DNA of 64,000 bases, taken from the NCBI RefSeq assembly GCF_025151215.1, contig NZ_CP102286.1:3410001-3474000 (forward strand), read 5' to 3'. The notes under the pieces were generated by a model. The model made no database searches and had not been told where the DNA came from. It saw only the letters and a program-made list of their open reading frames with translations. The translations under genes and the position numbers were made by a program. The DNA is from Parabacteroides merdae ATCC 43184 (GTDB lineage Bacteria; Bacteroidota; Bacteroidia; Bacteroidales; Tannerellaceae). Below, in pieces: positions 25,714 to 35,142 of this stretch (the stretch's first letter is position 1; each line of letters opens with the position of its first letter).

Positions 25714-26856
25714 TTAGCCTATGATATATTTCGCATGTGGCAACTTACTCACCAGATAAGTAAATGACCATGAACAAATAAAGGTAAGAATGGTCGAAAC
25801 AGGAACCAAGGCCGGAATAGGTGTTCCAATCCACTGCGCGAACATATAGGAAGGACCGACAAAGAAATAATGCACGCAATACAAGCCAAAACCACATTTG
25901 GTCAGATTGGCAAGGGCACGGCAAATAACCGGCGAAGTAATCCGTACTTTCCGTACCAACAAGAAAATGGCTGCCGTCATCAACAATGCGTTAGGCGAAC
26001 AATAAGTAAAGAACAACTCCATCCCCTCCTCGCTCACGTTCGGATCGGATGTCATATAGCGAAAACCGACTAATGTAATAAAATAGCCAACTAAAAACAG
26101 CGGAACCGTCACCGAGAAAGTCTTGCCAAGCGACCAATCCGTTCTTTTCCCTAAATAATGTCCTAACAGCAAATAGCCGTTGAAACCGGCAAAATAATAA
26201 AATAGACCGAATGAATTCCATGAGCAGGTTCCGAACTGGTAATGCGAAACAAACTCCGTCAGATAAGGGATAAACAACGAAATAAACCAAAACGCCAGAA
26301 ACATACGCTTCGCCTTATCCGACGCCTTTTCCACCCATGCGGAAAAGACCGGCATATACAGATAAAGTCCTATCAGCACATAGATATACCACATTGGCGT
26401 CGCATAGACCGTAAAGGTTACAGGGATCAAAGCGATCGTCTTCAACGCCTCTACAAACGAGGCCGAAGGGTTCGGTTCCCAAGGGAAAAAGTCCGTCACC
26501 AGTTCCGGGCTGCCTCCTATCCACTGGATGAACCAGGGCGCCAGATCAAACAAAACAGACCAGATCAGAAATGGAAACAACACACGTGGAATGCGTTTCT
26601 TATAAAAGGCAGAAGCCTCTTGCCTGACCGGCAACAAAAGAAATCCGGTCATCATCACAAAAAGCGGCACACTGGCACGCAGCATGGAGCCATAAACAGA
26701 ACCCCAGAAATTGAACTCCGGATTGGCACGCGATTCAGGCGAAGCGTTAAACGGATCAGTGCAATGGATGGCAATCACCATCAAGATGGCGACAAGACGA
26801 AGAACATCCAGCCAAACAATATGCGGTCTGGCAGTAGTAGTTTGAACAGTGTCCAT
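25714..26856 (-). CDS. acyltransferase 3 family integral membrane protein
   Basis: A 380-residue polytopic protein of the acyltransferase-3 (OafA/WecH-like) family. It starts with IVWLDVLRLVAILMVIAIHC; the histidine in this first helix is the family's key residue, and ASVPLFVMMTGFLLLP is the second conserved stretch. About ten hydrophobic segments follow. Members O-acetylate cell-surface sugars or lipids at the inner membrane. It starts 24 bp after the frameshifted AraC-type regulator on the same strand, so the two probably formed one transcript. Confidence 0.85.
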   Translation of the reverse strand: MDTVQTTTARPHIVWLDVLRLVAILMVIAIHCTDPFNASPESRANPEFNFWGSVYGSMLRASVPLFVMMTGFLLLPVRQEASAFYKKRIPRVLFPFLIWSVLFDLAPWFIQWIGGSPELVTDFFPWEPNPSASFVEALKTIALIPVTFTVYATPMWYIYVLIGLYLYMPVFSAWVEKASDKAKRMFLAFWFISLFIPYLTEFVSHYQFGTCSWNSFGLFYYFAGFNGYLLLGHYLGKRTDWSLGKTFSVTVPLFLVGYFITLVGFRYMTSDPNVSEEGMELFFTYCSPNALLMTAAIFLLVRKVRITSPVICRALANLTKCGFGLYCVHYFFVGPSYMFAQWIGTPIPALVPVSTILTFICSWSFTYLVSKLPHAKYIIG

Positions 26857-26880
26857 GATAGAATAAAGATCGTTATGTAT

Positions 26881-28000
26881 TTATTTGTTATTCTTATACT
26901 CCGACGGGATCATGCCCGTACACTTCTGGAAAGCCCGCCGGAACGTACTGATCGAATGGAATCCGGAACGTTCGGCAATCTCCTGTATACTGGCATTCGG
27001 CTCGGCATCCATCAAGCGCTTGCTTTCCTCGATCCGGAACTGGTTGACATAATCGGAGAACGATTGTCCCAACTCCCGGTTAAACAATTGGGAAAGATAA
27101 GAACGGCTGATAGGGAAGATCCGTTGCAAATCCGTCAGACGTAAATCTTCGCGAAGATACGGTTTTTCTCTTTCAAACCATGCACTTACTTCCTCTGCAT
27201 AGCGTTTACTGAGAACCCTGTGTTCATCATCGTCATTGTCGTCCTCTTGATACGGAAGATCCCATCCGCTTTTAAAAGAATGCTCCAAAACAACTACCTT
27301 CAGAAATAGCGCCTTATAAAAAGAAATAATACCAAACGAACAACAGGACTGTTTTGTCGATCACATACATCAATGGTGTATTGGTCAGCAATAAGACAAG
27401 ATAGAAACCATACAGAACAATCAAAATTATCATGGTTTTCCTTAACCATTCCAAATCATATTCTTCCGGATCGGAAACATTCTCTGCTAAAAAAACATTG
27501 AAGTCTTTACTGTACCTTGCTATCAGATAAACGGGCAGAATCATATAAAACAAAGTCAGCAGAAAGACTGTCATACGAAGCAAAACATCCATATTCAAGT
27601 ATTCGAAAACCTCCCTTATTGAATAGTAGGTATGAATTTCACCTCCCGACAAACGATAAGTCAGGTAAGCCAGTCCACCAAAAACAACCGGACTGATAAA
27701 TAAGAAAAAACGTTTGCAGGTAAGAAACCCGGGCCGTAAGACCTCAATCACATAACAAGCAAGCGTTGCCGTTACCAAAGCACCCATAATCAATATATCC
27801 GGATGGAAAGCCTCTTTCGGTTTATGCAGGTAAAGATTCACAGACAACCTTATGGCAGCCAGAAAAGCCCACAAAAACATACCCCACCCTAATATCCTTT
27901 TCGCCCGGTTATCACCGGCCCGGAGCAATAGGGTAGCTCCGCCGAAGATACAGAATCCGATGATCTGTAAGCTTAATAAAAACTGAATTTTGTCCAACAT
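26881..28000 (-). pseudogene. membrane-bound AraC-family regulator, split by a frameshift
   Basis: Two adjoining frames make one protein. The first, 28000 to 27314, codes 228 residues with six or seven hydrophobic segments and stops after FVWYYFFL. The second, from about 27321 to 26881, continues KALFLKVVVLEHSF and ends in an AraC-type DNA-binding domain (DLQRIFPISRSYLSQLFNRE, IQEIAERSGFHSISTFRRAFQKCTGMIPSEY). The join is a run of five T on the minus strand near 27318-27322; removing one T restores YYFFYKALFLKVV. This may be a true mutation, a phase-variable tract or a base-call error. It probably controls the acyltransferase or the divergent fimbrillin gene. Confidence 0.85.
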
Positions 28001-28060
28001 AATATATCCCTCGTATCAAGTAAACAAATTGAAGCATTAAATAGTTGATCTGAACCATTA

Positions 28061-28129
28061 GTAGACAATTTGATGCCTGTAGATAATTTGCGCCTCGTGG
28101 TTTTATACGATTTCATCGTGGTTTTATAC
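28061..28129 (+). promoter_or_regulatory. two sets of direct repeats upstream of the fimbrillin gene
   Basis: TCGTGGTTTTATAC occurs at 28095-28108 and 28116-28129, a 21-bp period or two helical turns. Just before it GTAGACAATTTGATGCC (28061) and GTAGATAATTTGCGCC (28079) repeat with an 18-bp period. The 21-bp spacing is what AraC-type dimers use, and an AraC-type gene diverges from here. Binding by that protein is an inference. Confidence 0.5.
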
Positions 28130-28202
28130 CGAATGCACCCTCTACCTCTCCAAACTGACTGATCTTTGTACCTGCAATCACTTCACAAAAATAATACAAA
28201 GA

Positions 28203-29159
28203 ATGAATAAATTACTACTATTTATGATAACGGCGGTTAGTATTTTTAGTTGCACAAACGACTACGATCCGGGACTCATTGAAAATTTAGGCATGAAAGA
28301 GCAACCTTTAAGAATAATAACAAAGGTGCTGACAACAAAGTCTCCTAATTTTATGCAAGAATTTACAAGAGGATCGGTCATCGGGTTGCATGTCGTCTCG
28401 GAAAGTACCGGCAACATCTACGATAGTAATCCGGATTACAAAAACGTGCGGGCTGAAGCCTTTCTGGTAAACTACAAGCTGAACTGGCGCCAGTCACCCG
28501 ATATTTATCTGAACGAGGAACCAGTCACCGTTTATGCCTATTACCCGTATCAGTCGCAGGTTAATTTCGACCCGGAGAATATCCCGGTCCGCATATCGCC
28601 AGACGCTTCCCTGACGAAAGATTACATGTACGGGATACAGGCCAGCGGGCAACGAGCGGTCAACCAGATTTCCCCAGTCGCGTTGCTTAACATGAATCAT
28701 ACGCTTTCGCTCCTGAGCTTCCAACTGCGAATAACACCGGAAGCAGAAGGCTGCTTCCTACTCCATGCGATACAGATCGGAAACAAAGCCGGCGGTACAG
28801 CTCTTTGCTTCAAGGGTAAGATGAACATTAAAACCGGAAATATCGGCGGATGTGCCGGAACAAATGCCTCTACCCGACTGAAACTGAATACTCCGCGCAT
28901 GTTGAAAAAGATACCGGACGAGCCGCAACAACTAATGGTAATTCCCACATCGCGTATCAGAACAGACGGAGATGTGGAAGTGCTCTTCACCATCAACGAA
29001 ACGACATTCAAATATAAAATTCCCGCCAATACGAAGTGGGAAAAAGGAAAAAGATATATCTACAACCTTCTTTTCAACGGTAAAGACATCACACTCGAAA
29101 ATGTAAGTACCAGCGAATGGCTTCCTGTTGAAGGGAATATGAAAAATACTATTCTGTAA
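28203..29159 (+). CDS. fimbrillin family lipoprotein (Mfa-like)
   Basis: A 318-residue lipoprotein (signal MNKLLLFMITAVSIFSC). It shows the usual marks of Bacteroidales fimbrillin-like proteins: FTRGSVIGLHVV near the N-terminus, YLNEEPVTVYAYYPYQ, then VALLNMNHTLSLLSFQLRI, and a C-terminal KWEKGKRYIYNLLFNGKDI. These build or cap type V pili or act as cell-surface adhesins. No partner fimbrial genes are next to it. The promoter region carries the direct repeats described at 28061-28129, and a GC-rich hairpin follows. Confidence 0.82.
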   Translation: MNKLLLFMITAVSIFSCTNDYDPGLIENLGMKEQPLRIITKVLTTKSPNFMQEFTRGSVIGLHVVSESTGNIYDSNPDYKNVRAEAFLVNYKLNWRQSPDIYLNEEPVTVYAYYPYQSQVNFDPENIPVRISPDASLTKDYMYGIQASGQRAVNQISPVALLNMNHTLSLLSFQLRITPEAEGCFLLHAIQIGNKAGGTALCFKGKMNIKTGNIGGCAGTNASTRLKLNTPRMLKKIPDEPQQLMVIPTSRIRTDGDVEVLFTINETTFKYKIPANTKWEKGKRYIYNLLFNGKDITLENVSTSEWLPVEGNMKNTIL

Positions 29160-29228
29160 TGTAAGTTTTATTTTATGTTCGGTTATGTCAGGTGTAACAG
29201 CCGAATATCGCCACTCAAAAGACATATG

Positions 29229-29313
29229 AAAGCGCCCCGCCCATTTTATCCCTTCTCAACTTATCGCCAACAACACACCTCTATTCAAATTTAACCAGGA
29301 CGGGGCCGCTTTT
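29229..29313 (+). terminator. GC-rich inverted repeat after the fimbrillin gene
   Basis: AAAGCGCCCCGCCC (29229-29242) pairs with GGACGGGGCCGCTTT near 29299-29312 apart from one bulge and one mismatch. The second arm ends in TTTT. The loop is long, about 56 nt. Confidence 0.5.
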
Positions 29314-29456
29314 CATCTCACTTCTCATTTACAAAAATATTTATGCATGATGAACTTGTAACTGAATGTATCATATCCCATGCACTCGTCAAGCTACGGA
29401 ACCCCCAATATGTAACTGTTTGAGCACTCACATCTCCTGATACTAGTCTCTTAAAT

Positions 29457-29495
29457 AAACAAGGGCAGTCCATACATTGTGAACTACCCTTGTTT
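29457..29495. terminator. bidirectional hairpin between convergent fimbrillin and gadC genes
   Basis: ACAAGGG-AGT (from 29458) mirrors ACT-CCCTTGT (to 29493), with TTTC after it on the plus strand and GTTTATTT on the minus. It fits termination of the minus-strand gadC transcript and read-through from the left. The remainder of 29314-29596 shows no gene. Confidence 0.55.
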
Positions 29496-29596
29496 CATTC
29501 TATAATCAATAATATTTTCAGGAAAATAATAATTTATCTCTCACTCCGGTCTCTGCCCTTAACGCTCACCAGCTTAGGCCGGAGCAAGCCTGACGG

Positions 29597-31177
29597 TTAG
29601 ATCTTGCCTGACGTTCCGGAAGAAGATATGCCGGTTACAGTGTTGCGATCCGATGTTTTAGAAGCGGAGGACGTTGTTTCAGAAGCTATATTTGTAGCAG
29701 TCGCAGCAGTTCCTTCTACCTGTTTGTCGACTTCCCAATGGAACGGTTCAAAGGCAGTATTCGGGTCCACCCAAGACGGTTTTTTGGCAGCATAGATAAT
29801 GAACGGAGCGGCTACCACCACGATAGCGCCGATAATCAGCACGGCAAACCAAACGGTATTGTTACCTGTAGAAATTTGACTGGGCGGAATAAAACTCAGT
29901 ACGAAGGCAAGCAATGAACCGCAAAAACCAAGGCCGCCGATAAACCACATCAGACCGTTGCCACTCTTACCGATACGGAACGGACGACCGGCTTTCTTCA
30001 TCCGATAACGCAATGCGATTGCACCAGAGAACATCAGCATATACATAATCAGGTAAAGGATAACTGTCAACTGTGACAAAATCTGATAGAAACTTTGTAC
30101 GGAAGGCATAACCACGAACAACAAGCTCAGGAATGTAACAGCCAAGCCCTGAACCAGCAGGATATTTTTCTGCACACCCAACTTATTTGTTTTCTGGAAG
30201 AACGGAGGCAGATAACCGGCTTTGCCAACGGCAAAGATACCTTTTGACGGACCGGCCACCCATGTCAATACGCCTGCCAACACGCCGAAAGCCAATGCAA
30301 CTGCGATAACCGGCGACAGCCAAGAAGCATGAATAAACTTAAAATAGTTGTCAAAACCGACCAACAAACTCTGAGTCAAGTTAATGTCCTTCTGCGGGAT
30401 AATGATACCTAATGCAAATGTTCCCAACACGAAGATCAACACCGTGATCAGCGCACCGATAAACACGGCCTTCGGATAATTGACGGAAGGGTTTTCGACA
30501 TCTTTCACATGAATACCGCCCATTTCCATACCGGCATAAAAAAGGAAGATACTGGAAGCAAGCACCAGGTTATCGAACTTCGTAAAGTCGGGGAAGAAAT
30601 TGCTGTGGAAGTCCATGTTGGAATGACCGCCGGAAGCCAGGTACACGATACCTAAGATAATCAACAAGGCAGCAGGGATGATCGTACCGACGATGCCACC
30701 CACTTTAGCCACTTTACCTACCCAGCTCAGACCTTTCAAAGAGATAAACGTAGCGAGCCAGTAAATAATCAATACGACAACCAGCGTATACATTTTGTTT
30801 GAAGCCAGCGTCATATCGTGCGCATCGTTCATCCCAATAAAGGCGATGGATACAGCACCGAAAGTCAATACGGTCGGATACCAGATCGTACTCTCGATCC
30901 ATTGTACCCAGATAGCCAGGAAACCCCATTTCTTTCCATAGGCCTCTCCTACCCATCGGAATACCCCGCCCTGTTTATCCTGGAACATGGCAGCCAACTC
31001 AGCTGCCACCAACGAGGTAGGAATTAAGAACACGATTGCCGCAAACAGATAATAAAAGGCTGAACTCAGTCCATACACAGCCTCAGCAGGCAACCCGCGG
31101 AGCGAGACGACTGCCGTGACATTCATAATCGCAAGAGTAAATACTCCAAGTTTTACTGCTTTTCCAATATTTGCCAT
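29597..31177 (-). CDS. gadC: glutamate/gamma-aminobutyrate antiporter, APC family
   Basis: A 526-residue amino acid permease with about twelve transmembrane helices. The opening GVFTLAIMNVTAVVSLRGLPAEA and the stretch AAELAAMFQDKQGGVFRWVGEAYG are characteristic of the GadC/XasA branch. It exchanges external glutamate for internal GABA, exporting the decarboxylation product and so a proton equivalent. The assignment is strengthened by glutaminase and glutamate decarboxylase genes 1.4-3.8 kb away. The C-terminal tail is a serine/threonine-rich extension (SSSASKTSD) beyond the usual plug. It is divergent from the channel gene. Confidence 0.9.
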   Translation of the reverse strand: MANIGKAVKLGVFTLAIMNVTAVVSLRGLPAEAVYGLSSAFYYLFAAIVFLIPTSLVAAELAAMFQDKQGGVFRWVGEAYGKKWGFLAIWVQWIESTIWYPTVLTFGAVSIAFIGMNDAHDMTLASNKMYTLVVVLIIYWLATFISLKGLSWVGKVAKVGGIVGTIIPAALLIILGIVYLASGGHSNMDFHSNFFPDFTKFDNLVLASSIFLFYAGMEMGGIHVKDVENPSVNYPKAVFIGALITVLIFVLGTFALGIIIPQKDINLTQSLLVGFDNYFKFIHASWLSPVIAVALAFGVLAGVLTWVAGPSKGIFAVGKAGYLPPFFQKTNKLGVQKNILLVQGLAVTFLSLLFVVMPSVQSFYQILSQLTVILYLIMYMLMFSGAIALRYRMKKAGRPFRIGKSGNGLMWFIGGLGFCGSLLAFVLSFIPPSQISTGNNTVWFAVLIIGAIVVVAAPFIIYAAKKPSWVDPNTAFEPFHWEVDKQVEGTAATATNIASETTSSASKTSDRNTVTGISSSGTSGKI

Positions 31178-31386
31178 GAATTTTACTATTAAAATGTGAA
31201 TTTTGTTTTGTTTAGTTTTGCTTGTATTGACAGTATAACAACTCGTTTTTGTGTTAGTTTGTCAACAGGATGTCAAACTTGGTTAATTAACAGACAAGTG
31301 TTAAAAACAAAAGGTGTCATTTTGCTGTTTCATCGGATAAAATGTAAATGATGATTTACAAAATAAATACCAAATATTAAAAGACA

Positions 31387-32160
31387 ATGAGAACTGCATT
31401 CAATGACTTTTTTTATGAAAAGCGAGGCATTTACGGAGTGCTTCATGTGATGATATTGCTACTCTCGCTTTTCCTGATTGTGGATATTTCGATCGACACG
31501 TTCAACAACATACCGTTCATCTCTCAGACTTCGTATCTGAAAACGCAGTTCTGGATCTGCATGTTCTTCATCGCCGATTTCATATTGGAGTTTTTCCTGT
31601 CAAAAGATAAAATTCATTATTTGCAAACCCATTTCCTCTTCCTGCTGGTTTCGATCCCTTATCTTAATATTATCAATTACTACGATTTCACCTTCTCGGC
31701 CGAAGTGACCTATTTCCTACGTTTCATCCCGCTCGTACGCAGCGGATGGGCACTGGCGATCGTCGTCGGCTGGCTAACTTCGAACCGGGCCTCCGGACTC
31801 TTCGTCTCCTACCTGACGATGTTGCTGGCAATGGTCTATTTCTCCAGCCTGATCTTTTTCGTGATCGAACAGAAGGTGAACCCTGAAGTAAAGGATTACA
31901 ACGACGCCCTCTGGTGGGCTTTCATGGACGTGACGACTGTCGGTTCGAACATCATCGCGATCACGCCTACAGGGCGTATTTTGTCGGTCCTGCTGGCCGC
32001 TCTCGGCATGATGATGTTCCCGATCTTCACGGTCTATGTCACGAGCCTAGTACAATCGGCAAACAAGAAAAAAGAAAATTATTATAATCAAACGCATCCC
32101 GTCTCCTCCGGACAAGCATCAGAAGCCAAACCGGCCGGTTCCACTCAAACAGACAAATAA
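31387..32160 (+). CDS. ion channel protein (potassium-channel fold) of the acid resistance cluster
   Basis: A 257-residue membrane protein with a six-helix plan: VMILLLSLFLIVDISI, a second helix near FWICMFFIADFILEFF, further helices, then a pore loop and final helix. The pore reads WWAFMDVTTVGSNIIAITPTGR. Potassium channels have TVGYG at this place; here it is TVGSN, so selectivity may differ. LVRSGWAL is the only hint of an S4-like segment, with few charges. The end is a polar tail. It diverges from gadC and lies beside glsA/gadB, which suggests charge compensation during acid stress. Confidence 0.75.
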   Translation: MRTAFNDFFYEKRGIYGVLHVMILLLSLFLIVDISIDTFNNIPFISQTSYLKTQFWICMFFIADFILEFFLSKDKIHYLQTHFLFLLVSIPYLNIINYYDFTFSAEVTYFLRFIPLVRSGWALAIVVGWLTSNRASGLFVSYLTMLLAMVYFSSLIFFVIEQKVNPEVKDYNDALWWAFMDVTTVGSNIIAITPTGRILSVLLAALGMMMFPIFTVYVTSLVQSANKKKENYYNQTHPVSSGQASEAKPAGSTQTDK

Positions 32161-32482
32161 ATTCAAGACTACTTATTGTAAAAAACAAGTTATTTAACAA
32201 TTGGCAGGTCTGGCGATGAAAGAATTCAAATATTCTTCTTTTTGAATATAAAACGTACTTTTCCCATTTATTTGCCGATCTATTACCATGAAGACGGTCG
32301 TCATCGCCAAAATACTGCGCAACTCTTTGCTTTTCCTACTCAGGCTGACAAAACAGAAGCAATAACCGGACAAGTTGCCTATCACATACTTTCTGTTGTC
32401 AAACAAAAACCGTCAGGCCGAACAAAATGCAAGATTAAAATGAACTGGAATCTCAAATGAAAAACTATTCCCGCAAAAAACA

Positions 32483-32521
32483 AGCCTCCCGTCTCCCTAT
32501 TATTTCAGGGGAGTGGAGGCT
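32483..32521 (-). terminator. intrinsic terminator of the gadB-glsA operon
   Basis: AGCCTCC...TCTCCC (32483-32496) pairs with GGGGAG...GGAGGCT (32508-32521). On the minus strand the stem is followed by TTGTTTTTTG, giving a clear intrinsic terminator 25 bases after the glsA stop. Nothing else is seen in 32161-32482. Confidence 0.85.
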
Positions 32522-32545
32522 CGTCAACTAAAAGAATAAACCGTT

Positions 32546-33517
32546 TTAACCGGTGATTGTAAACCGGGTACTGCCAAAAATGGAGAGCCCCAGTTTATTC
32601 ATTATATATTTGATCGCCAATTGTGCTTTCACCGAATTGCCGGAGCTATCCAATGGAGGCGCAAAGGCGGAGATTCCGAAGTGTCCGGGCATGATCCCCA
32701 TGACACCGCCGCCAACACCCGTTTTGGCAGGAATACCGGAAGTGAACAACCAGTCTCCCGTACGTTCATAGAAACCGACCGTAGCCACTAAGGATGTGAT
32801 TTTAGGCGACAAAGAAGCGTCAAAGATAAGTTTCTTTGTAACCGGGTTCACGCCATCGTTGGCAATCGTTGCTGCGGCGATGGAAAGTTGTTCGGCTGTG
32901 ATACCCAACGAACACTGGCGAGTATACAGGTCGAGCGACATATCCGGATCGTCATAGATACGGTTGTAATTCTTCAGTAACCAGGCGATAGAACGGTTAT
33001 TGAAGTTGGTGGCAGTCTCTGACTTGTACAGTTCATCGATCAATTGCGGAGCACTCCCGCAAAGGTCGGTGATGTTGGAAACGATGGCTTCCCACTTCTT
33101 GTCGGACTTACCGAGCGGCTGTACCATACTGCAAGCCGTGATCGCACCAGCATTTACCAGCGGAGTGGAAGGATGGTCATTTTCCAGCAAGATCGCCATG
33201 ATGGAGTTGAAAGGAAGACCGGTGGCATCGGCACCGATCATCTTCAGCACTTTCTCGGCTCCGTACTGGCGAAGTGCCAGGATAGCCGTATGTACTTTCG
33301 AAACGGATTCGATCCCGAAACAGTAGGAAGAGTCCCCTAACGTAATGGTTCTGCCATCCAACAGGCAGATACTGATACCGAACAAGTTCTTGTCAATATT
33401 AGCCAGATAAGGGATGTAATCAGCATTCTTGCCACCCGTATTATCCTTGAACTGCTCGTAAGCCTCCTGTGCCGCTTCTTTTATCTGTGAAACGGAAATT
33501 GTTTTACTCATGATCAT
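32546..33517 (-). CDS. glsA: glutaminase A
   Basis: A 323-residue serine-dependent beta-lactamase-fold glutaminase that releases ammonia from glutamine and supplies glutamate to GadB. Conserved motifs are the active-site S-x-x-K in FGIESVSKVHTAIL, then NAGAIT, and near the C-terminus TGVGGGVMGIMPG. The ATG at 33517 overlaps the gadB stop in an ATGA, implying translational coupling; a second ATG two codons later (33511) is equally possible. The ammonia also helps neutralise the cytoplasm. A strong terminator follows. Confidence 0.95.
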   Translation of the reverse strand: MIMSKTISVSQIKEAAQEAYEQFKDNTGGKNADYIPYLANIDKNLFGISICLLDGRTITLGDSSYCFGIESVSKVHTAILALRQYGAEKVLKMIGADATGLPFNSIMAILLENDHPSTPLVNAGAITACSMVQPLGKSDKKWEAIVSNITDLCGSAPQLIDELYKSETATNFNNRSIAWLLKNYNRIYDDPDMSLDLYTRQCSLGITAEQLSIAAATIANDGVNPVTKKLIFDASLSPKITSLVATVGFYERTGDWLFTSGIPAKTGVGGGVMGIMPGHFGISAFAPPLDSSGNSVKAQLAIKYIMNKLGLSIFGSTRFTITG

Positions 33518-34953
33518 TTCTTTTTATGGGGCATACCCGTATGAGTAAACACAGAACCTTTCACTTCCTGATTCTTATCCTGTGCGATACGGGTAGGAGT
33601 CGGATATTCCAGTTTTTCAAGTTCCGCAACAGCTCCTGTGATATCATTCAGCAACTGGTCAGCCATGTCGCGACTAAATCCCTGACGGGCAACGATACGC
33701 ATCACGACATGGTTTTCAAGATTGTTTGGCAATGTATAGGCAGGAACCATCCAACCGCTTTGTTTCAGTTTATCCTGCAGGTCGTACAGGGTCCATTTCG
33801 CTTTTTTCGCATAGTCCGGTTTCAGATACCAGATAAACAACGGGTTCACGACTTCGTTGCTGTAGTTCACGAACGGAGCCATCTTACCAATCTGATCATG
33901 TAAGTATTGGGTAACCGCCATGCTGTTTTCCTGAACTGCTTTATACCCTTCGAACCCGAGACGGATAAATTGGTAATATTGTCCGAGGATCTGGGCGGCA
34001 GGACGGGAGAAATTCAGACCTACCTGTGTGATATTGGCTCCCAAATAATTTACACTGAATGACATGGAGTCGGGCAAATATGACTTGTCTTTCCAAACAA
34101 CCCAACCCAGGCCCGGATAAACCAGACCGAACTTATGTCCGGACGTACTGATGGAAAGAACCCATTTCAAACGGAAGTCCCACTTCAATTCCGGTTTCAG
34201 GAATGGGAGGATAAAACCGCCGGAAGCAGCATCCACGTGAATTGGAATATCGTAGCCGGTCTTTGCATTGTAGGCATCGAGTGCCTTATCCAAAGCCTCC
34301 ACATCATCGTTCAGACCTGTCCATGTAACCCCTTGGATCGGCACAATACAGATTGTATTTTCATCACACATCTTCAATGCTTCTTCGGGATCGAGCGTAG
34401 TCTTCTCCAATGTCAGAGGCACCTGGCGCATTTCGATCTGCCAAAGCTGGGCGAATTTTTCCCATACAACCTGAAATCCGGTAGAAATAACGAAGTTCGG
34501 CTTATCCACAGGCTTACCGGCGGCTTGCCTTTTCTTACGCCAGCGCAACCAAGCTGCGACACCTCCCAACATACATGCTTCGGACGAACCGATAGCCAAT
34601 GCACCGGCTTTCCATTTTGCCTGTTCGGGAGTATTCCACAAATTGGCTACGATGTTGATACATTTGGCGTTCATAACGGCAATACGCGGATATTCCGTTT
34701 CATCGATATAGTTGATGTTGATCGCCTCGTTCATAAGTTTGGTTGCATAGTCGTCCATATAGGTAGTTACGAATGTCGCCAGGTTCAAGCGGGGCTGTGT
34801 CTGTGCAAACGTTTCGTCTTTAACCATCTGATACGCGATTTCCGGGGTGGTAGGACCATCAGGGATTTTGTCTACAGGAGAGGCTTGTAGCATCTTTTCC
34901 GAGCCAAAGATTGCTGTCTTGGCATCACCTTTTCTGAAATTAGAATCTTCCAT
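33514..34953 (-). CDS. gadB: glutamate decarboxylase
   Basis: A 479-residue PLP enzyme that converts glutamate to GABA and CO2, consuming a proton. The PLP lysine is Lys274 in STSGHKFGLVYPGLGW. IHVDAASGGFILPFL holds the PLP-ring aspartate. FNEKRR-like leader sequence is absent, and the protein begins MEDSNFRKGDAKTAIFGSE. The C-terminal tail ends GSVFTHTGMPHKKK; the late histidine in THTG-like tails is known to gate activity by pH in E. coli GadB. It overlaps glsA and is the first gene of that operon. Confidence 0.97.
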   Translation of the reverse strand: MEDSNFRKGDAKTAIFGSEKMLQASPVDKIPDGPTTPEIAYQMVKDETFAQTQPRLNLATFVTTYMDDYATKLMNEAININYIDETEYPRIAVMNAKCINIVANLWNTPEQAKWKAGALAIGSSEACMLGGVAAWLRWRKKRQAAGKPVDKPNFVISTGFQVVWEKFAQLWQIEMRQVPLTLEKTTLDPEEALKMCDENTICIVPIQGVTWTGLNDDVEALDKALDAYNAKTGYDIPIHVDAASGGFILPFLKPELKWDFRLKWVLSISTSGHKFGLVYPGLGWVVWKDKSYLPDSMSFSVNYLGANITQVGLNFSRPAAQILGQYYQFIRLGFEGYKAVQENSMAVTQYLHDQIGKMAPFVNYSNEVVNPLFIWYLKPDYAKKAKWTLYDLQDKLKQSGWMVPAYTLPNNLENHVVMRIVARQGFSRDMADQLLNDITGAVAELEKLEYPTPTRIAQDKNQEVKGSVFTHTGMPHKKK

Positions 34954-35142
34954 GTCTTTTTGTTTTTAATTAATAATGGCGCTATCGACTTGTTTCGGCC
35001 GATTGTATGGCAAAAACAGCTACTATCCGCAATTGTTCTGCGTTTTTCGTTAAACATACGATATTTGGGGTTTATTAAAACAATGAACTTTCACTATTCG
35101 GGATTGTTTCAATACAATAAAAAATGATGTAACGAAACGATT

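Noticed and set aside
27314..27330. Programmed frameshift in the AraC-type gene
   Set aside because: The shift needed is +1 and there is no X XXY YYZ slippery heptamer in the right frame; a plain indel in the T run explains it.
34135..34890. Long open frame of 251 codons on the plus strand
   Set aside because: It lies entirely opposite gadB, has no start region of its own and reads like a shadow frame of a codon-biased gene.
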